DNA of 64,000 nucleotides from Colwellia sp. BRX10-3. GTDB lineage: Bacteria > Pseudomonadota > Gammaproteobacteria > Enterobacterales > Alteromonadaceae. The translations under genes and the position numbers were made by a program. Location of the stretch: NCBI RefSeq assembly GCF_014077505.1, contig NZ_JACGWA010000001.1, forward strand, positions 744,001-808,000, written 5' to 3'. Positions within the stretch are counted from its first letter, which is position 1; the number at the start of each line of letters is the position of its first letter. Below, in pieces: positions 20,495 to 28,503 of the stretch. The notes beneath the pieces were generated by a model, which was given only the letters and a program-made list of their open reading frames with translations, made no database searches and was not told the DNA's origin.

Positions 20495-21013
20495 ATGCCC
20501 CACTCTGCCAACGATATCGATGAATTAGAAGAAGAATTACTGAGTAAATCGGAAATAAAACGAGAAATGCATCGACTGCAAGATTTTGGCCTAGTCATAG
20601 TCAAAATGTCGAAGCATCAACGCAGTAAATTGCCGCTAACTGATGATCTTAAAGCCGCTATGTTGCTGGCGGATAAAATCACCAATAAGCATGAGGCTTT
20701 GCGCCGCCATGTCCGTCATATTGCAAAAATATTGTCTGAAACCGATCTTGAACCGATTAAACAAGCTATGGATGTTATGGCCAACAAACATCAACAAGAA
20801 TCGGTCAAATTTGAAAAACTTGAAAAATTGCGCGACGACCTTATAGCTGAAGGCAACGACACAATTGAAGCATTGTTAGCCGAATACGAAAATATGGAAA
20901 GACAAAAGCTTAGACAATTAGTACGCCAAGCTAAAAAAGAACATACGGCTGAAAAAGTCGGAAAACATTACCGTGATTTATTTGCTTATTTAAAAGAACA
21001 CGTAGTTTTTTAA
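20495..21013 (+). CDS. yjgA: ribosome-associated protein YjgA (DarP, DUF615)
   Basis: The 172-residue highly charged, helical protein contains SKSEIKREMHRLQDFG and a KLRQLVRQAKKE helix, typical of YjgA. The family acts late in 50S subunit assembly. Divergence from pmbA supports the call. Confidence 0.93.
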   Translation: MPHSANDIDELEEELLSKSEIKREMHRLQDFGLVIVKMSKHQRSKLPLTDDLKAAMLLADKITNKHEALRRHVRHIAKILSETDLEPIKQAMDVMANKHQQESVKFEKLEKLRDDLIAEGNDTIEALLAEYENMERQKLRQLVRQAKKEHTAEKVGKHYRDLFAYLKEHVVF

Positions 21014-21058
21014 ATGCCTAGTGCGTAAAGAGCAGAAAAATAATATCCGCATAAAAAT

Positions 21059-21115
21059 AACGCCTTAATTTAAAACATCTGGATGATACCAAGTGGATTA
21101 AATCAAGGCGTTTTT
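21059..21115. terminator. long-loop bidirectional terminator after yjgA
   Basis: AACGCCTT + ATTTAA (21059-21073) pairs with TTAAAT + AAGGCGTT (21098-21112), with one unpaired base on each side and a T run after it. The 24-base loop contains ATACCAAG. It lies between convergent yjgA and the deacylase gene. Confidence 0.75.
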
Positions 21116-21173
21116 ACATGCAGTGGTTATACAATAAATTATACAAAAGGCTATACAGAGAAAGTACTCGCCA

Positions 21174-22322
21174 TTATAAAACACTATACTTGCTAAAGAC
21201 TTTATAAAGTTCAGTACCTTGATTCACACTTGCTGAAGCAAAATGTAAAATAGGGATAACACTATGATCAAGACTTATATAGTGTAATGGATCGCCGTCA
21301 CCGTAATTATCCATACGAAGAATACGTGCTAAAGGCTCGCCTGCAGATAAAGGCTGACCAAACTCTGCTAAATAATCCACCATGCCACCCATCGGCGAAT
21401 AAAGCGCTTTATAGTTCTCTAGCATACAGCTATATCTAATCATGACTTTTGGATGGTAATCATGGCTATTTATCACCCCTTGATACTGCAAGTAACTTAA
21501 AATTCCCAATGCATCATCATGAGCCACGTCTAAATCAATCTGCTCTTGCGAACCCAGTTCAACGGTAAAGCTTTCTTTGATCACCGCATCTTTACCTTGA
21601 TTAGCGTCAGTTTTCGTTATTGGAAAATCTCTTCCTAATTCAGCAAATTTAAGTTGTAAGCACCACCAAGGACAAAATGTTGCTTCATCTAACGCGCCAT
21701 CAAAACCATTAGGGATAAATAAAACATGTGGAATGTCAAAATATTTGGCACTGACTTGCGCATATTCAGGGCAATATAAGTGCTTACTAGAAATTGGCCC
21801 CGTGTGCAGATCCAATACAATATCAGCCTGATGTGCTAAACGTTGTAGCTGAAAGGCAATACGCTGACCCGTTGTAAGACCATAAATATTATGATTTAAT
21901 TTTTGCGATATTTGTTCCAGCATTAAGGCTTTAAAAGCACGCTCAATCTCAACAGCAGACTCAGTTAAATACGCCTGTGCAAAAGGCTCTATAATATTTT
22001 CGTCAAAATGATACATGCGATTCCAGTTAACACCGGTAATTGGATCAAATCGACCTAAGGTATATTCACCATTTTTGTGGTTACAAGCGACAGGGTTGGC
22101 ATAAGGCACCAGTGTAATACTGCCATTTAATTCAAGGGTTTTTAATTGCTCTAGCAACTGAAAAATAACCGCATTGCCTTGCACTTCTGCGCCATGCATA
22201 TTGGCTTGTATGTAAACGTCAGGCCCTCGCTGTTTACCTTTGATACGATAAACTGGCACGGTAAGCGCAGCACCACTGGCCATTTCACCCACATGCATGA
22301 CTTCTTTACTAATTAAATTCAT
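21174..22322 (-). CDS. AstE/aspartoacylase-family zinc deacylase, possible desuccinylase of a lysine intermediate
   Basis: The 382-residue M14-like zinc hydrolase has QANMHGAEVQG (metal ligands His and Glu in HGxE), an NRMYHFDEN segment, VLDLHTGP (third metal ligand His) and FTVELGSQ (catalytic Glu). The family removes acyl groups such as succinyl from N-acyl amino acids. The C-terminal part (about 300-375) resembles the beta-rich domain of the succinylglutamate desuccinylase/aspartoacylase family. It is the last gene of the lysine-riboswitch operon, 38 bases after the decarboxylase gene. No dapE lies in the operon, so I infer it cleaves a succinylated lysine precursor. The exact substrate is not shown by the sequence. 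Confidence 0.75.
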   Translation of the reverse strand: MNLISKEVMHVGEMASGAALTVPVYRIKGKQRGPDVYIQANMHGAEVQGNAVIFQLLEQLKTLELNGSITLVPYANPVACNHKNGEYTLGRFDPITGVNWNRMYHFDENIIEPFAQAYLTESAVEIERAFKALMLEQISQKLNHNIYGLTTGQRIAFQLQRLAHQADIVLDLHTGPISSKHLYCPEYAQVSAKYFDIPHVLFIPNGFDGALDEATFCPWWCLQLKFAELGRDFPITKTDANQGKDAVIKESFTVELGSQEQIDLDVAHDDALGILSYLQYQGVINSHDYHPKVMIRYSCMLENYKALYSPMGGMVDYLAEFGQPLSAGEPLARILRMDNYGDGDPLHYISLDHSVIPILHFASASVNQGTELYKVFSKYSVL

Positions 22323-22360
22323 AAATAACCTATACCAATCGACCTAATTTATTGACCACG

Positions 22361-23623
22361 TTAGCGTAAATACCAAGCAGCGGGCTGTGCTGCACGTATT
22401 TGCTCAATTTTACCTTGCTGCAAGACATATTCTGCCGCTATTTGATGACAAAGGAAAAATGGCATACTTTCGGTAAAGCCATATGCGCCGGCTAAACCAA
22501 ATATTAATGGGTCATCAACCGCAACATCACTGGCAATCGCCAAGGTGCCCAATTTATCTAAACTGGTACACAATGGACCATGGAGATCAAAATAAACCGG
22601 GCTTGCTGATGATTCTCTGATCATAGCCACAGGAAATGGCTGTTCAGTAATTGCAGGACGAATTAAATGATTAATACCACCAGCGAGCACTAATTGTTGG
22701 TGTTGAAAATTTTCTTTACGGTCAACGACTGAGGTTACGTAATAGCCCATTTCTGCAACCGCAAAACGACCTAATTCCAACCAGAGCTCGCTAACGCCTG
22801 CCCGAGCTTTTATTTTTGCTAAGCTGGCAACAATTTGTTGCCAGCTTAAGCCTTGCCCTGTTTGCAGGTAATCAACACCTAGGCCACCACCTAAATCTAA
22901 TACCTCTAAGGTCATTTCTAATTGTTCTGCCAAAGACAACAATGGCGTTACCATTTGTGACCAAAGCTCAAACATACGTTCATTGCTCAGCATATTTCCC
23001 CATTGGAAAATGTGTAAGCCATTGATATTCAGTGCAGGAAAATCGCTTACTTTTATAGTTTGCCACGCTTGGCAAGATAAACCAAAGGGCGTAACTTCAT
23101 TACCACCTAAAGGGTTTTTTTCTCCTTCTTGCCACTGTAATTGCACTCGCAACAACACTTGCGGTTGGCAAGAAAGTTCACTAGCTGCTTGGTTAAGCCA
23201 TTGTAACTGGTTCAAACTCTCTACCACAAAAGTACGCACACCTTGGGCCAGAAAAGCTTTTATTTGTCGCTTTGATTTAGCTGGACCCGTGTTAAGAATG
23301 CGATCTGCTTTAACATTTTGTGCTAATACTTGCGTTAATTCGCCCTGACTTGCCACATCAAAGTTAAATCCTTGCTGCGCTAAGGTTTGTATCACCCGCG
23401 ATAATGGGTTTGCCTTAACAGCAAACCAAAGCTTAATAACGTCTTGTTTCATCAGCATTGCCAAGTGTTGCTCAAGATAGTCTAAATCGTAAAGAAAAAA
23501 ACCTTCTTGATCTTGCTCAGCTTCAGCACTATTTTTCAGTACATCAGTGTGCTTAGCACATGCTTCAAGTACAGACGCCCTAAGCCAGTTTGGCCTAGGT
23601 GTATAATTTATCATTGCAGTCAT
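22361..23623 (-). CDS. fold-III PLP-dependent decarboxylase, divergent from LysA
   Basis: The 420-residue alanine-racemase-fold decarboxylase has the PLP lysine in WFAVKANPLS. The glycine-rich phosphate loop is DLGGGLGVDY. Standard diaminopimelate decarboxylase motifs are altered: HIGSQ is HIFQWGNM, EPGR is ELGR, and CESGD is replaced by GPLCTSLDKLG. These variants resemble the BtrK/PvsE-like and exosortase-associated decarboxylases, which act on conjugated amino acids. AGGA lies six bases before the ATG. It is in one operon with dapA, dapD and a deacylase, so it very likely serves lysine synthesis, but possibly on N-succinyl-diaminopimelate rather than free meso-DAP. Confidence 0.7.
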   Translation of the reverse strand: MTAMINYTPRPNWLRASVLEACAKHTDVLKNSAEAEQDQEGFFLYDLDYLEQHLAMLMKQDVIKLWFAVKANPLSRVIQTLAQQGFNFDVASQGELTQVLAQNVKADRILNTGPAKSKRQIKAFLAQGVRTFVVESLNQLQWLNQAASELSCQPQVLLRVQLQWQEGEKNPLGGNEVTPFGLSCQAWQTIKVSDFPALNINGLHIFQWGNMLSNERMFELWSQMVTPLLSLAEQLEMTLEVLDLGGGLGVDYLQTGQGLSWQQIVASLAKIKARAGVSELWLELGRFAVAEMGYYVTSVVDRKENFQHQQLVLAGGINHLIRPAITEQPFPVAMIRESSASPVYFDLHGPLCTSLDKLGTLAIASDVAVDDPLIFGLAGAYGFTESMPFFLCHQIAAEYVLQQGKIEQIRAAQPAAWYLR

Positions 23624-23631
23624 TTTTGTTC

Positions 23632-24381
23632 CTAGCGCAGTACAGATTCAAGCTCTAAAGCGGCATTACTTTTTTCATCACGGTATTTAACAATTAGCGC
23701 ACAAGCCATGCTAAGTCCTTGCTGCTCAGCCCAAGCCCCCGTAACCGGTCTTGTACCTGGTACAACTACAGCATTTTCAGGAATATCAGCACCTTTTTCC
23801 AATATCACATTATTTACACAGTCATAAACAGGTACCGATGCCGACAACGAAACACCCGGTGCTAATACCGCGCCCTTTTTCACTACAATACCTTCAACAA
23901 TAATAACGCCAGCACTTAAGAAGGCATTATCTTCAATGATCACCGGACTAGCACCAATAGGTTCAAGCACACCACCAATTTGCACCGCAGCAGAAACATG
24001 GACATTTTTGCCTATTTGCGCGCACGATCCAATCAATGCATGGCTATCAATCATAGTGCCACTATCAACAAAAGCGCCAACATTAATATAGGCTGGTGGC
24101 ATTATAATAACGCCCGGTGCTACATAAGCACCACGACGAACCGATGAACCACCAGGTACCATCCTAACTTTATCAGCAACCGTAAACTCTCGCGCAGGCA
24201 AATTATGTTTATCAACAAAGCCTTGGTAAATACCATCAAATTCGATATTTTCTCCGGCTTTAAATGCCGCTAAAATGGCTTGTTTTACTGACGTGTTAAC
24301 TTGCCAAGTACCCTTGCTATTTTGTTCTGCTGCACGAACTTTACCGGTTTCTAAGTCTGTTAATGTTTGCTGCCAAGTCAT
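23632..24381 (-). CDS. dapD: tetrahydrodipicolinate N-succinyltransferase, short form
   Basis: The 249-residue left-handed beta-helix acyltransferase has [54 protein letters not shown] and [17 protein letters not shown], all DapD landmarks. It is about 25 residues shorter than E. coli DapD and its [18 protein letters not shown]-type sequence is closer to the short DapDs I associate with Bacteroidetes and others. It uses succinyl-CoA to acylate tetrahydrodipicolinate. Its ATG overlaps the dapA stop by 4 bases. The housekeeping dapD of gammaproteobacteria normally sits near glnD, so this may be a second copy. Confidence 0.88.
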   Translation of the reverse strand: MTWQQTLTDLETGKVRAAEQNSKGTWQVNTSVKQAILAAFKAGENIEFDGIYQGFVDKHNLPAREFTVADKVRMVPGGSSVRRGAYVAPGVIIMPPAYINVGAFVDSGTMIDSHALIGSCAQIGKNVHVSAAVQIGGVLEPIGASPVIIEDNAFLSAGVIIVEGIVVKKGAVLAPGVSLSASVPVYDCVNNVILEKGADIPENAVVVPGTRPVTGAWAEQQGLSMACALIVKYRDEKSNAALELESVLR

Positions 24382-25388
24382 TGATTTATTTCTCGTAAGT
24401 TAGTTGTTGCTAAAGATTGGGTGGCTACCGCATTGAAAAAGCTATCTGAAGCATGATGCTGAGCTAAGAGATTGCTACTGTTATTTTCTAGCCATTGTTG
24501 AATTTGTTGATGGATATCGTGTAAGCCGTGTTGGGCTGAAATCTCTTCTTCACATAGGGGTAAACGAAGTTTTGAAGAGCTAATGGTTTTCAGTTCAGCC
24601 ATTAAAACTTTTACTGGGATTGGGCTAGCCACTTGAAATAATGCCGATATCGCCTTATGCCAGAGCGGAAAAAGTCCATCATGTTGATGAGATAATGCCA
24701 TAGCGACATATTGTCTGGTTGCTTCTGGCCAAACGTTAGCGCAAACAGACACTAAACCTTTCACCCCTGCACTAGCAAGATAAGGCATCATGGCATCTTC
24801 ACCACTATACAAGTCAACATTCGGGCAATGTTGACGATAGGCTAGCAGTTTATTGAGATCGCCACTCGCCTCTTTAAGTGCCCAACAGTTTTTATGATTT
24901 TGCACTTCTTGCAAGGTTGAAAGTGAAATTTCAACACCCGTGCGCGAAGGTACGTTATAAAGCATGCAAGGAAAGTGTGCGACATCGAGTAAGCTTTTAA
25001 ACCAAATCGTTTGCCCTGTTGGGCCCGGTTTGGCGTAAATTGGGCTGGCAAGTAAGAAGGCATCTATTGATAACTTATTACATTTTTCTATCCAGACAAG
25101 TTGCTCGTTGAGGTTATAACCCCCAACGGCAACCATGATGGGCACCTTAAAAGACATAGCACAGACATATTCAACAATGCTTAAATGCTCTTGCGCGGTT
25201 AACGCTAAACCTTCACCCGTGCTACCCAGTAATAAAATGCCATTGTTGGCGGAATTTTGTTGTAAAACTAGCTGACGTAAACTGCTGTAATCAATTGCAC
25301 CATCATCAAATAATGGCGTGATCAAAGCAGTCCAAACCAATGGTAGGTCTGTGATGGAATGATTTTCTATCGATTTTTTTTGATTCAT
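24378..25388 (-). CDS. dapA: 4-hydroxy-tetrahydrodipicolinate synthase family protein
   Basis: The TIM-barrel aldolase has [16 protein letters not shown] at the N terminus, GSTGEG (Ser where E. coli has Thr44, the next Thr kept), YNVPSRTG (catalytic Tyr and Arg) and ALKEASGD with the Schiff-base Lys. A C-terminal extension of about 35 residues follows the barrel. The longest frame begins with TTG at 25439, with ATGs at 25403 and 25388. The ATG at 25388 (336 residues) is preferred because GAGAG precedes it and that site is hidden in a hairpin downstream of the lysine riboswitch. The housekeeping dapA may be elsewhere. Confidence 0.88.
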   Translation of the reverse strand: MNQKKSIENHSITDLPLVWTALITPLFDDGAIDYSSLRQLVLQQNSANNGILLLGSTGEGLALTAQEHLSIVEYVCAMSFKVPIMVAVGGYNLNEQLVWIEKCNKLSIDAFLLASPIYAKPGPTGQTIWFKSLLDVAHFPCMLYNVPSRTGVEISLSTLQEVQNHKNCWALKEASGDLNKLLAYRQHCPNVDLYSGEDAMMPYLASAGVKGLVSVCANVWPEATRQYVAMALSHQHDGLFPLWHKAISALFQVASPIPVKVLMAELKTISSSKLRLPLCEEEISAQHGLHDIHQQIQQWLENNSSNLLAQHHASDSFFNAVATQSLATTNLREINQ

Positions 25389-25418
25389 TTCTCTCGAACT
25401 CATGTCGTTCGGAGAACT
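25389..25418 (-). promoter_or_regulatory. hairpin sequestering the dapA ribosome-binding site
   Basis: On the minus strand TTCTCCGAAC (25416-25407) pairs with GTTCGAGAGAA (25399-25389) with one bulge. The stem covers the GAGAG before ATG 25388 and puts the ATG at 25403 in the loop. AAGTTCTCC (25419-25411) can instead pair with GGAGAGCTT (25485-25477) at the 3' side of the riboswitch P1 region, nine pairs with one G-U. This fits a translational on/off switch. Confidence 0.6.
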
Positions 25419-25467
25419 TTTAGGCGCTTGTGCAGACAAAATTTCTAGGACGAAATTTGGCCTTTAC

Positions 25468-25705
25468 AAAGGCCAGAAGCTCTCCACCTAATAGGTGACA
25501 GTTGCAAGGATTCAACCTAATACCAATCAGACTAATCTGTTTGGTATAGCGCTTAATTGTTATTTATTAACAACTAAGCTTTAACAACCGGCAATAGTAT
25601 TATCAAAAATACCATTGCCTCGGCGTTATACCCCCTCATTATTGCTCATTAGAGTTTGATCTCTTCACAATAATTACCTGGTTAACGCTCCTCTTCTGGC
25701 CCTTT
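25468..25705 (-). promoter_or_regulatory. lysine riboswitch (L box)
   Basis: The minus strand reads GGCCAGAAGAGGAGCGTT, then GAGGGGGTATAACGCCGAGG, then AACTGTCACCTATTAGGTGG and GGAGAGCTTCTGGCCTTT. These match in order the conserved blocks of the lysine aptamer (compare the E. coli lysC leader). P1 forms between 25693-25705 and 25468-25479. P2 ends (GCGTTA/TAACGC), P3 (GGCAATGGTATT with AATACTATTGCC) and P5 (CACCTA/TAGGTG) can be drawn. Two extra hairpins lie between P3 and the TTGAAT loop of P4. The leader precedes the dapA operon, so lysine should repress it. Confidence 0.92.
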
Positions 25706-25756
25706 ATTAGCGGTGATTAATGTCTTACGATTAATCTCACTGGAATAAGGGACGAC

Positions 25757-25789
25757 GATATTAAAACATTTAAATATAAGCATAGTCAA
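25757..25789 (-). promoter_or_regulatory. candidate promoter of the lysine operon
   Basis: On the minus strand TTGACT (25789-25784) is followed 19-20 bases later by TTAATAT. It lies about 50 bases upstream of the aptamer. The spacing is long, so this is a weak match. Confidence 0.35.
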
Positions 25790-25820
25790 TAGACGGCTAA
25801 ACTGCTATTGAAATTTAAAG

Positions 25821-27131
25821 CTAACCTATTGATTTTAAATTTTTTATTTCTTCTTCTAATAATGGGATTCGATCTTGCCCCCAATAGCAGCATTCGCCAT
25901 AGCTGAAACAGGGCACGCCCCATAAGTCTAACTTGGTTAAATCAACTTGATTGGTATCTGCCCATTGTTGCCAGTCATGCTGCAGCTGATAAGCATTCGC
26001 AGCTTCAATATCTAAGGCTAAGTTTTTCATTAAATCATCAATATTGTTAGCCTTCGACAAATCGATACCATCAACATAAATCGCTCGAAAACACGCTAAA
26101 ATATACTCTGTAGCCTTACCTTGTTGTTGTGCCCAGGCAAATAAACGATAGGCATTAATAACGCCGCTACCTAATGGATCTACAAAACCATTAAATTCAA
26201 TACCAAGTTTTTTAGCTTCGCGTATAGCATCAAGATAAATATACTTTTGTTTTACAATCGGAATAGAGGCTCCGCGCATTAATAAAGGCAATATGGGTTT
26301 AATCACCAATTCGATTTGATTGCGCTCAGCTAAACTAATAGCTTGAACAAATCCCAAATAAGAATAGGGACTGCGCAAAGAGATATAAATTACCAAAGGC
26401 TCTGACTTTGCAGTAGTTGTGTTGGTGGTGTTAATAGCGGTATTAATATCAGTAACTGCATTGCTGATAATCGATGAAATATCACTTGTTTCTAGCTGAA
26501 TATTTGATTTCAACTCTTCACTCACATTATCCACTAAAGCAAATTTTTGTAGCATATTTTCAAAATGATATAACCGGTCAACGCCAACGAACCAATCGCC
26601 AGCAAAGAAAATATTTGCCGGAGCATAATGGCCTTTTGCTTGCAAGCGCGTTTGATTTTTAACTTGATGATTAATGGTAGGTGTCGATGTTTGAAAGTGC
26701 TCAGTGTACTGATTACCCCATGTGTTTATAAATACCTGCTCTGCATTTTCAATGTTATTTACCAGCAGTTGCCATGTTTGCTGACCTGTCGCTAACAAGG
26801 CCAATGAGGGCTTTTCAGTAATCTTGACTAATTGATTTTGCTGAGCAATTAGATTGGCGTCTTTAATCGCCCATTGTCGGTAAAGTTTTGGGCTAATGGT
26901 AACGCCTGGTAAAGTACCCCATATAAAAAGCACTTTAAAATCAATTTGATAGTTTTTTGCTAAACGTGACAACATTTGCACTAACATAAAACTATGCGGG
27001 TCATTGAGTGAAAGATAAACTTCGGCTTGGGCTTTTTTACCCAAAAAGCGACCAACCATAAAATAGCGAAAGATCAACATTCCTGATCTAAATTGGCTAT
27101 GTAGCCATTTTATTTTTAGTCGCAATAACAT
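25821..27131 (-). CDS. tandem DsbA-like/2-hydroxychromene-2-carboxylate isomerase-like protein
   Basis: The 436-residue protein has two thioredoxin-superfamily domains of the DsbA/kappa-GST type. The first (about 36-215) has VYLSLNDPHSFMLVQML. The second (about 245-432) has IYISLRSPYSYLGFVQA, LLMRGASIPI and the C-terminal GVPCFSYGECCYWGQDRI, typical of HCCA isomerases. The halves share an S-x-R/N-D/S-P-H/Y-S start, so it looks like an internal duplication. No CxxC active site is evident in either half. It may be a glutathione-dependent isomerase or transferase; substrate unknown. It is transcribed away from rsmC and ends about 100 bases from the lysine leader. Confidence 0.7.
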   Translation of the reverse strand: MLLRLKIKWLHSQFRSGMLIFRYFMVGRFLGKKAQAEVYLSLNDPHSFMLVQMLSRLAKNYQIDFKVLFIWGTLPGVTISPKLYRQWAIKDANLIAQQNQLVKITEKPSLALLATGQQTWQLLVNNIENAEQVFINTWGNQYTEHFQTSTPTINHQVKNQTRLQAKGHYAPANIFFAGDWFVGVDRLYHFENMLQKFALVDNVSEELKSNIQLETSDISSIISNAVTDINTAINTTNTTTAKSEPLVIYISLRSPYSYLGFVQAISLAERNQIELVIKPILPLLMRGASIPIVKQKYIYLDAIREAKKLGIEFNGFVDPLGSGVINAYRLFAWAQQQGKATEYILACFRAIYVDGIDLSKANNIDDLMKNLALDIEAANAYQLQHDWQQWADTNQVDLTKLDLWGVPCFSYGECCYWGQDRIPLLEEEIKNLKSIG

Positions 27132-27367
27132 TTTATTAAAAATAGTTAATTCCCTGTGGACTAATATGATGGCGAGATAATTTTATTCGCGTAGAATACG
27201 CGGCATTATGACATATTAATAAAATATCTATTAATGAATTATCACTAAGTTGCTTAATTCATTATGACAAGTTTTTTATAAAACAACTACGGCTCACATA
27301 TGTATGAAATTCATACGAATACGTTACTTGAAATCAGTAAAATTTAGCGTAATAACAGGTACTTTAC

Positions 27368-28417
27368 ATGGCAATAAATAACATTAACCAATTATTGATC
27401 CGCAATATTGAGGCATTATCAGCTACAAGACCTCTTTTGGTTAATATCGAAGATCAAGGGTTTATTTCCCAGTATCTCTCGCAACACAGCGCTGCTAACA
27501 TTGATAGTTACCACACAAATTATGCTGAATACAAAACTTGCCAGCAAATACAAAATGCCCGTGTGAATGCACATTTTTGTGTTGAGTATGTAGCCAAGAC
27601 TAAGCATGACATGGCTATTATCCATTTTCCAAAAAGTAAGGCTGAGTTTAGTTTTACCCTAGAAATGCTTGCCGAGTCGATGACAGAGAATGCAACCCTA
27701 GTTATTGTTGGGGAAAATAAAGGTGGAGTAAAGTCGGCCGAAAAGCTCGGCATTGACTACCTAGAATATTGCAATAAAGTTGACTCCGCGCGCCATTGCT
27801 TAATGTTTATTGGCGAATACAAAACCACTCTTCCTCGCTTTGAACTGCAAAAATTCTATAAACATTACCAAATACAGGTGCAAGAAAAAACACTAGAAAT
27901 TGCCGCATTACCCGGCGTATTTAGCCAAAACGCACTAGATACAGGCACAGAAATTTTATTAGCGCACTTACCGGATATTATGGCAGGTAAAGTTTTAGAT
28001 TTTGGCTGTGGTGCTGGCGTTATTGCCGCTTATATAGGCACAGTTTACCCTCAAACAAAATTAACTTTGGTAGATGTTAGTGCTTTAGCATTGCATTCAG
28101 CCCAAACAACATTAAGTTTAAATAAGTTATCTGGTGAATTAATTGCGTCAAATAGCTTATCTGATGTTCGAGAACGCTACGATTTTGTTATCTCCAATCC
28201 GCCGTTCCATCAAGGCGTAAAAACTCATTATGCCGCTACTGAGCAATTTTTAGCTGATATCAAGCAAAATTTAGCCCGCAACGGCTGTATTACCATTGTC
28301 GCCAACAGTTTTTTGAAATACTTGCCAATAATGCAAGAAGCTATCGGCAAAACAAAAACATTAGCAATTAAAAAAGGTTTTGCTGTTTATCAGTGTTATC
28401 TTAATAACAAAGATTAA
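27368..28417 (+). CDS. rsmC: 16S rRNA (guanine1207-N2)-methyltransferase RsmC
   Basis: The 349-residue protein has two methyltransferase-like halves. The C-terminal half is active: SAM motif I VLDFGCGAGVIAA, TLVDVSALAL and the catalytic NPPFHQG. The N-terminal half is the degenerate, RNA-positioning copy seen in RsmC. It methylates G1207 of 16S rRNA in the 30S subunit. Confidence 0.92.
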   Translation: MAINNINQLLIRNIEALSATRPLLVNIEDQGFISQYLSQHSAANIDSYHTNYAEYKTCQQIQNARVNAHFCVEYVAKTKHDMAIIHFPKSKAEFSFTLEMLAESMTENATLVIVGENKGGVKSAEKLGIDYLEYCNKVDSARHCLMFIGEYKTTLPRFELQKFYKHYQIQVQEKTLEIAALPGVFSQNALDTGTEILLAHLPDIMAGKVLDFGCGAGVIAAYIGTVYPQTKLTLVDVSALALHSAQTTLSLNKLSGELIASNSLSDVRERYDFVISNPPFHQGVKTHYAATEQFLADIKQNLARNGCITIVANSFLKYLPIMQEAIGKTKTLAIKKGFAVYQCYLNNKD

Positions 28418-28503
28418 ATAATAACTAAGACAAAATGATTGTTCAAAGCCATAAGATTTTCTACAATCATTTTATAGTCACAATTAATTGAGTTAAGTAT
28501 TGT

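Noticed and set aside
25459-25474. Hairpin GGCCTTTGTAAAGGCC after the lysine aptamer read as an intrinsic terminator
   Set aside because: It is followed by AAATTTCG rather than a U run, and a ribosome-site hairpin lies downstream, so translational control fits better.
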